Source of the DNA: Haloplanus salinarum
GTDB lineage: Archaea > Halobacteriota > Halobacteria > Halobacteriales > Haloferacaceae
DNA length: 64,000 bases
NCBI RefSeq assembly: GCF_024498175.1
Contig: NZ_CP101823.1
Location: 2,046,001-2,110,000 of the forward strand
Reading direction: 5' to 3'
Shown: one piece after another, positions 59,477-64,000 of the stretch
Layout: each line of letters begins with the position of its first letter
Position numbering within the stretch: the first letter of the stretch is position 1
Program-made: the position numbers and the translations under genes
Notes under the pieces: generated by a model
What the model was told of the DNA's origin: nothing
The model's input: only the letters and a program-made list of their open reading frames with translations
Databases searched by the model: none

Positions 59477-61831
59477 CTACCCACCCTCCGTCCCGAACCG
59501 ATCCAGCCCCAGCGACAGCATATCCGGACTCACCGGCTGGAACTCCGCGCGCTCCCACGCGGGCAGGTAGTCACGAACGCCGTTCCACCGGTCCCGCGCG
59601 TAGCGCTCGTCGACGAGCACCCGGACGCCCCGCTCCGCGGGGCCGCGGATGACGCGACCGATCGCCTGGCGAGCCTTCCGGACCGCGGGCACCGTCAACG
59701 CCGTCTCGAAGCCGTCTCGGCCCTCCTTGTCCCCGCCGAACGCCCGGTCGTACGCCGTCACGACCGCCTTCGTTCGCGGCCGCGTCGTGTCGACCAGCGG
59801 GACGCCACACACCACCGCGGCGTGCAGGCGGTCACCGCGGTAGTCGACGCCCTCGGTGAGCGTCCCCCGGAGGCTCGTGACGAGCGTCTTGCCGCCGCCG
59901 TCGAAGAAGTCCGCCTTCAGCTTCTCGGTCGCGCCGTCGTCGCTCGACTCGTCGAGCAGGACCGGCGAGTCCAGACGCTCGTCGAGGCGGCCGGCCATCC
60001 ACTCCGCCTCGGCGTAGTTCGGCATCCCCACGAGGACGTTCCCGCCGCGCCCGGCCACCTCGGCGACGGCGTCGACGTACACCCGCCGCGTCTCGGTGTC
60101 GTCGCCGACGGCGCCGCGGTTCTCGTAGGTGTAGGCCGGCGCGTCAACCGCGAAACTCTCGCGGTTCTCTGACGGGAAATCGAGGCCGTACGTCCGCTCG
60201 ACGACCGGCCGGCCGTCGTCGGCGAGGCGGTCGAGGCCCGTCACCGTCCGGAAGACGTCGAGCGGTTCCAGCGTCGCCGACATCAAGACGCCGCCGCCGA
60301 AGTCGTTGAGTCGCTCCGCGATGGCGTCACCGGGCACGCAGTTGTGGAGCGACAGCCGGGCGTTGTAGGCCCGCCGCCACGAGTCGCCGGGTTCGGTCTC
60401 GTTCCACGTCCGCGAGAGGTCGACCGACCGGAAGAACCGGGTGTGATCCGCGCGGTACCACGCCCCGAGCACCCGACCGACCGTCGGCGCCGCCCGCTCC
60501 CGGTCGGCCTCCTCCAGTTCGTTCAGGACGCGCGCGACGACGGCGCCGACCGCCTCGGCGCGCACCCACACGTCGTCGCCGTACGTCCCGTCGGCCCACT
60601 CGGTGAACGCGTCCGGGCCCGGCCGCTCGGGGTCCCGGAGCGGAATCTCGTCGTCCGGGAGGTCCCGCATCGACGCGCGCCACCCCGGACGCTCCCGGTC
60701 GAGGTGGGCACGCACCCGCCGGTCGAGCTCCTCGCGCAGGTCGCGCACGAACGACCGCGTCGCCTTCAACTCCGCGAGGCTCACGTCCGACTCCTCGAGT
60801 TCGCCGCGGACGAGGTCCGCGTCGCGCTCGGTGGCTCCCGATCCCGGCCCCGAGTCGTCGAACTCGACCGGCTGGATCACCCGGGTGAGTTCGGACTCGG
60901 CGTCCCGGAGGGTGGCGTCACCCACCCCGTCGCTCACCAGGTCGCGCACCCGCGGTTCGAGCATGTGCGCCTCGTCACAGATCACGAACGTCGACTCGTC
61001 CAGCAGGGCGCCGGTGAACGACTCCGTCGTCCGCGGGTCGAAGGCGTGGTAGTAGTTGCCGATTGTCACCTCGACGTGGGGGATGAGCGCCCCGAGGATC
61101 GAGTGCGGACAGGTGCCGTGTCCCGCCGACAGGGCGACGAGGTCCTCGGTGTCGAGCAGGCCGCGGTCCGCGAAGTCGAAGGGAACGGCCTCGACCGGGT
61201 CGCCCTCCTCTGGCAGGTCGTCGAGGTACTGCGCGTAGAAGGGACAGTATTCCGTGTCGCCGCGCTCGGCGGTGTCGGGCGGATACGGCGTCGGCTCGTC
61301 GGCCGTCTCCAGGAAGTCGGCGGTCGACCCGCCGCCGGTGTCGAGCAGCCCGGTCTGGGCGCGGCGGGCGTCGTCCGCGAGCGCCGCGGCCGTCGTGGGG
61401 CCCTCCGCGCCCGTCAGATTCCGGGTTCGCTCACGGAGACCCTCACACCGGTCGTAGACGGTGGACTCGTCGACCCCGGCGACGCGCTCCCGGCTGTACG
61501 GACAGACGTCGGCCTTGCCGACCAGCGTCAGCGCCGAGACGGGACGCCAGTCCGCGGGGAGTTCGTCGTTGATCGTCCGGACGTCCGCCTCGAACTGGCG
61601 GAGTTGTTGTTTGACGCTCGTGAGGACGGCCACCCGCTCGAACCGGGAGTCGGGGTCGCGCACCCGATCGATACCCGCCGTCAGCGCGAGCATCGTCTTG
61701 CCCGTTCCGCAGGCGCCCTCGATGACGGCGAAGCCGCCCCGGTCGGCCGTCTCGATGGCCGTCTCGATGCCGTCGGCCTGATCCGGGTACGGCTCCTCGT
61801 GGCCGAACACGTCGCGCCACGTCTCGCCCAT
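59477..61831 (-). CDS. XPD/DinG-family iron-sulfur DNA helicase
   Basis: A 784-residue superfamily 2 5'-3' helicase. Motif I is VIEGACGTGKTMLALTAG, with VLTSVKQQLRQFE next. Four cysteines of an FeS domain lie between motifs I and II (KADVCPYS, DRCEGL, EYCPFY, GTCPHS). Motif II is ICDEAHMLEPR. The C-terminal motor shows LMSATLEPLDVF, NVLVGMPNYAEAEW, TLTEGVDYRGDRLHAAVV and the final QAIGRVIRGPAERGVRVLVD. It probably unwinds DNA in repair. The start at 61831 is matched by CTTTTTATCC (minus strand, 61858-61867) as TATA. Confidence 0.92.
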   Translation of the reverse strand: MGETWRDVFGHEEPYPDQADGIETAIETADRGGFAVIEGACGTGKTMLALTAGIDRVRDPDSRFERVAVLTSVKQQLRQFEADVRTINDELPADWRPVSALTLVGKADVCPYSRERVAGVDESTVYDRCEGLRERTRNLTGAEGPTTAAALADDARRAQTGLLDTGGGSTADFLETADEPTPYPPDTAERGDTEYCPFYAQYLDDLPEEGDPVEAVPFDFADRGLLDTEDLVALSAGHGTCPHSILGALIPHVEVTIGNYYHAFDPRTTESFTGALLDESTFVICDEAHMLEPRVRDLVSDGVGDATLRDAESELTRVIQPVEFDDSGPGSGATERDADLVRGELEESDVSLAELKATRSFVRDLREELDRRVRAHLDRERPGWRASMRDLPDDEIPLRDPERPGPDAFTEWADGTYGDDVWVRAEAVGAVVARVLNELEEADRERAAPTVGRVLGAWYRADHTRFFRSVDLSRTWNETEPGDSWRRAYNARLSLHNCVPGDAIAERLNDFGGGVLMSATLEPLDVFRTVTGLDRLADDGRPVVERTYGLDFPSENRESFAVDAPAYTYENRGAVGDDTETRRVYVDAVAEVAGRGGNVLVGMPNYAEAEWMAGRLDERLDSPVLLDESSDDGATEKLKADFFDGGGKTLVTSLRGTLTEGVDYRGDRLHAAVVCGVPLVDTTRPRTKAVVTAYDRAFGGDKEGRDGFETALTVPAVRKARQAIGRVIRGPAERGVRVLVDERYARDRWNGVRDYLPAWERAEFQPVSPDMLSLGLDRFGTEGG

Positions 61832-61890
61832 GTTATCCACAGGCTGGCGGCGTCCCCGGATAAAAAGCTCGGCTCACAGCGCCGACGGGA

Positions 61891-62277
61891 TCAAAGCAGG
61901 CTCCGACCCAGCACGATCACCGCGAGGTTGTTGGCGAAGACGGCGAGGCCGACGGCGACGAGGACGCCAAGCCACGCCTCGATCAGGAGCGCGAAGTAGT
62001 GGTCGGCCGGCGGCGGCGTCCGGCGCAGGCGGCCGACGAGCAGGCGGAAGAAGCCGGTGACGAGCACCACGACGACGAGGTGCGCGCCGACCACGACGAG
62101 CGTGGGTCGGCCGAGTAGCCACCGCATCAACGGGTTGCCCTCGGCACCGCGGCCGACGACCCGCGCCGCGGCGAGCGTCGTCAGCAGGTCGACCGCGAGC
62201 AGGAGAAAGAGCGCGACGGCGATCCAGTCCCAGTACTCCTCGATCCGCGACTCGGTGACCCGCCGCGAACGGGTCAC
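61891..62277 (-). CDS. DUF5658-like membrane protein (128 aa)
   Basis: A GTG-initiated protein with three to four spans (WIAVALFLLLAVDLLTTLAA, LVVVGAHLVVVVLVTGFFRL and WLGVLVAVGLAVFANNLAVI). The segment DLLTTLAAARVVGRGAEGNP resembles the D-x-x-T ... G-x-x-E-x-N-P core of DUF5658. Function unknown. It lies 39 bp beyond the end of the subtilisin-like gene on the same strand. Confidence 0.75.
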   Translation of the reverse strand: MTRSRRVTESRIEEYWDWIAVALFLLLAVDLLTTLAAARVVGRGAEGNPLMRWLLGRPTLVVVGAHLVVVVLVTGFFRLLVGRLRRTPPPADHYFALLIEAWLGVLVAVGLAVFANNLAVIVLGRSLL

Positions 62278-62316
62278 GGCCGGCCTCCGGAGCGGAGCGC
62301 CGACGGACGGGACGCG

Positions 62317-63984
62317 CTACTCGACACTGGCCTGCCGGCCCCCACTGTCGTCGGTGTCGCGCCCGTCGCCGCCACGCCGCCGGTCACCGTTCGCCGCCCG
62401 GTCGTCGCGCGCCTCGTCGCCGCCGTCGTCGCTCCGCCCGCTTCGCTCGTCCTCGCTCCCGGAGCGACCGCCGTCCGCGTCCGTCCCCTCGCCGTCTGCC
62501 GTGTTCGACCCGTCGGGACGCACGCTCCCGTCGTCGCGGCCGTCGTCGCGGGTGGCGTTGCGCGTCCCGTCGTCGGATCGGTTCCGCGCCGGTCGCTCGG
62601 CCGTGGCGGTGCTCGCCGCGCGGTCGGCCGTCGCGGCGGTCGAGGCGTCGACGCCGGCGTCCGTCGCCGGATCGTCGGCCCCGGCGGCCGGGCGGTCGGC
62701 CCCCTGCGTCGCCTCGACGGCCGCGAGGGCGTCGATCGAGCCGTCGTCGCCGTCGGCGGTGCGTTCGAGGATGGTCTCGACGCGTTCCGGGGAGGGGTCG
62801 CGGTCGCCCGACGCCATCAGCGCCGCGGTGCCGGCGACGTAGGGGGCGGCGGCCGACGTCCCGGCGAGGTCCATCGCCCGGGTCCCGGCGTTCGCCGGGG
62901 CGAGCAGATCCACCGTACCGTTCTCCGAGAGGGAACTGTACGCCGCCCGCTCGCCGTTCGCGGCCGCGCCGACGGCCACGACCCGGTCGCTCGTCGCCGG
63001 CGCGACCATGCTCCCGTGGGCGGTGGCGTGTTCGAGTCCGTGGTTGGCGGCGAACACCTGCACGCGACCCGGGGTGGCGACGGGGTCGTCGGCGTAGACG
63101 GCGAGGTAATACCGCCCCTGGGGGACCGCGACGTCGATACCCTCGACGCTCACCCCCGGGCCGGTCTCGTCGGCCGTCGACTTCGCCACGACGCGGTCGG
63201 GCGCGTTCGGGAGCCGACGGTAGAGATAGAGGTCGTAGTCGGCGGCGGACTGCCAGCGCAGGCGGGCGGTGACCCGCCCGCGAACGCGTTCGCCGTCCGC
63301 GAGGTGGTTCGCCGCATCGCCCTCGGCGAAGCTGACCCACCCGTCCGCGGTCCCCGTGCCGGCCCAGTGGCGGTCGGCGTAGTTGCCCGCCGAGGTGACG
63401 AAGACCACGCCCTCGGCGGCCGCCGCCTCCGCGGCGGCGGTGATCCGACTCCCGTCACCGGCGACGCTCGGGAAGTAGCTCCCGGAGTCGACGACGACGT
63501 CGACTCCCTGGTCGGTCAGCCACTTGACGGCGGTGGCGTACTCCTCGGGCGTCGGCGTCCGCCCGACGCCCGCGAGATAGAGGTCGGCCGACGGCGCCGT
63601 CTCGGAGACCACCTCGGCGACGGCGGTGTCGTGGGCCGTCGATCCCGGGTCGCCGCCGATCCGCCGGTGCTCGACGACGTGGGGGGCCATGACGCGGTCG
63701 TCCGCATCGAAGCCGCGGCCGATGACGCCGACCTCGACGTTCGATCCCGTGAGGCCGCGGTCGTGGACGGCGTCGGCCCGCACCGACCGGAGCGCGTCGG
63801 CCGTCGCCCCGGCGCTCGACGGGTGTCGCTGGACGGTCGAGCCGATGGTCGGCCCGACATCGCCGCCCGCGGTGGCCGCCCCGGTCGACCGATCGTCGGC
63901 GGTCGAGGAGGGGACGGGCTGTGCGAACGCGAGGACCACTACGACCGCGAGAAGGACGACACGCGCGCTGGAGGCGTCGAACAT
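62317..63984 (-). CDS. Secreted subtilisin-fold (S8) protein with altered active site
   Basis: A 555-residue exported protein with an N-terminal signal (VVLLAVVVVLAFAQPVPSS). The S8 fold is visible, but the Asp region reads VEVGVIGRGFDADD, with Gly89 where subtilisins have the catalytic Asp (as in VAVIDTG). The His region is STAHDTAVAEVV (His118; the usual HGT is HDT). The Ser region LAGTSAAAPYVAG (Ser377) and oxyanion Asn201 (TSAGNY) remain. Residues 220-310 are an inserted beta-sandwich resembling a PPC domain. The last 150 residues are an Asp/Gly/Arg low-complexity tail. It may be a weak protease using another acid, or a binding pseudoprotease. Confidence 0.82.
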   Translation of the reverse strand: MFDASSARVVLLAVVVVLAFAQPVPSSTADDRSTGAATAGGDVGPTIGSTVQRHPSSAGATADALRSVRADAVHDRGLTGSNVEVGVIGRGFDADDRVMAPHVVEHRRIGGDPGSTAHDTAVAEVVSETAPSADLYLAGVGRTPTPEEYATAVKWLTDQGVDVVVDSGSYFPSVAGDGSRITAAAEAAAAEGVVFVTSAGNYADRHWAGTGTADGWVSFAEGDAANHLADGERVRGRVTARLRWQSAADYDLYLYRRLPNAPDRVVAKSTADETGPGVSVEGIDVAVPQGRYYLAVYADDPVATPGRVQVFAANHGLEHATAHGSMVAPATSDRVVAVGAAANGERAAYSSLSENGTVDLLAPANAGTRAMDLAGTSAAAPYVAGTAALMASGDRDPSPERVETILERTADGDDGSIDALAAVEATQGADRPAAGADDPATDAGVDASTAATADRAASTATAERPARNRSDDGTRNATRDDGRDDGSVRPDGSNTADGEGTDADGGRSGSEDERSGRSDDGGDEARDDRAANGDRRRGGDGRDTDDSGGRQASVE

Positions 63985-64000
63985 GGCGGATCAGCGACGG

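Overview
This is a GC-rich chromosomal segment of an extremely halophilic archaeon (class Halobacteria). The evidence is the acidic proteome, archaeal-type ribosomal proteins and SecY, a bacterioruberin carotenoid cluster, a PGF-CTERM surface protein, pelota, FEN1, XPD/DinG-type helicase and RqcH homologues, and AT-rich TATA elements about 25-30 bp upstream of start codons, as expected for leaderless transcripts. Genus cannot be fixed from sequence alone; content and order resemble Haloferacales-type genomes. Coding density is very high, and almost every gene has long but meaningless open frames on the other strand.

Layout. 1-3751: distal part of the spc-like ribosomal operon (L19e end, L18, S5, L30, L15, SecY). 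3841-5835: a divergent pair of hydrolases (phosphotriesterase family and metallo-beta-lactamase fold). 5920-6238: a decayed macro-domain gene. 6293-8041: a LOV-PAS/GAF histidine kinase. 8653-14126: hydrolase, Usp, PGF-CTERM protein, ZIP transporter, SDR and small membrane proteins. 14196-20233: CoA-disulfide-reductase-like flavoprotein, the crtD-lyeJ-cruF cluster, phytoene synthase and a 39-residue zinc finger. 20361-23459: B12-dependent ribonucleotide reductase. 24145-28035: trpDFEG operon. 28283-28357: tRNA-Val followed by copies of its own 3' end. 28595-33181: membrane proteins, a PQQ-like lipoprotein and a CBS protein. 33178-34872: YcaO protein. 34952-39751: TbsP-type regulator, glyA, a histidine kinase, Usp and folD. 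39816-49671: zinc-ribbon protein, a probable structured small RNA, AI-2E-type permease, FEN1, GNAT, methyltransferase, MFS, OCD/mu-crystallin and pelota. 49738-53478: Hanks-type kinase and RqcH. 53622-63984: quinol NO reductase, HhH-MutS ATPase, CRTAC1 protein, XPD/DinG helicase, a membrane protein and a subtilisin-fold protein.

How the genes work together. crtB makes phytoene, and crtD, lyeJ and cruF carry out the late steps to bacterioruberin. glyA and folD lie close together in one-carbon metabolism. Pelota and RqcH both serve stalled-ribosome rescue. trpDFEG covers the first steps of tryptophan synthesis. No CRISPR array, transposase gene or replication-initiator gene is visible.

The most unusual signals are: two families of short palindromic elements (84 and 86 bp, two copies each) whose ends supply the stop codons of neighbouring genes; a promoter-driven, hairpin-rich RNA candidate at 40800-40900; tRNA-Val 3'-end remnants; a LOV photoreceptor kinase with a duplicated N-box motif; and several enzyme-fold proteins that lack an expected catalytic residue.
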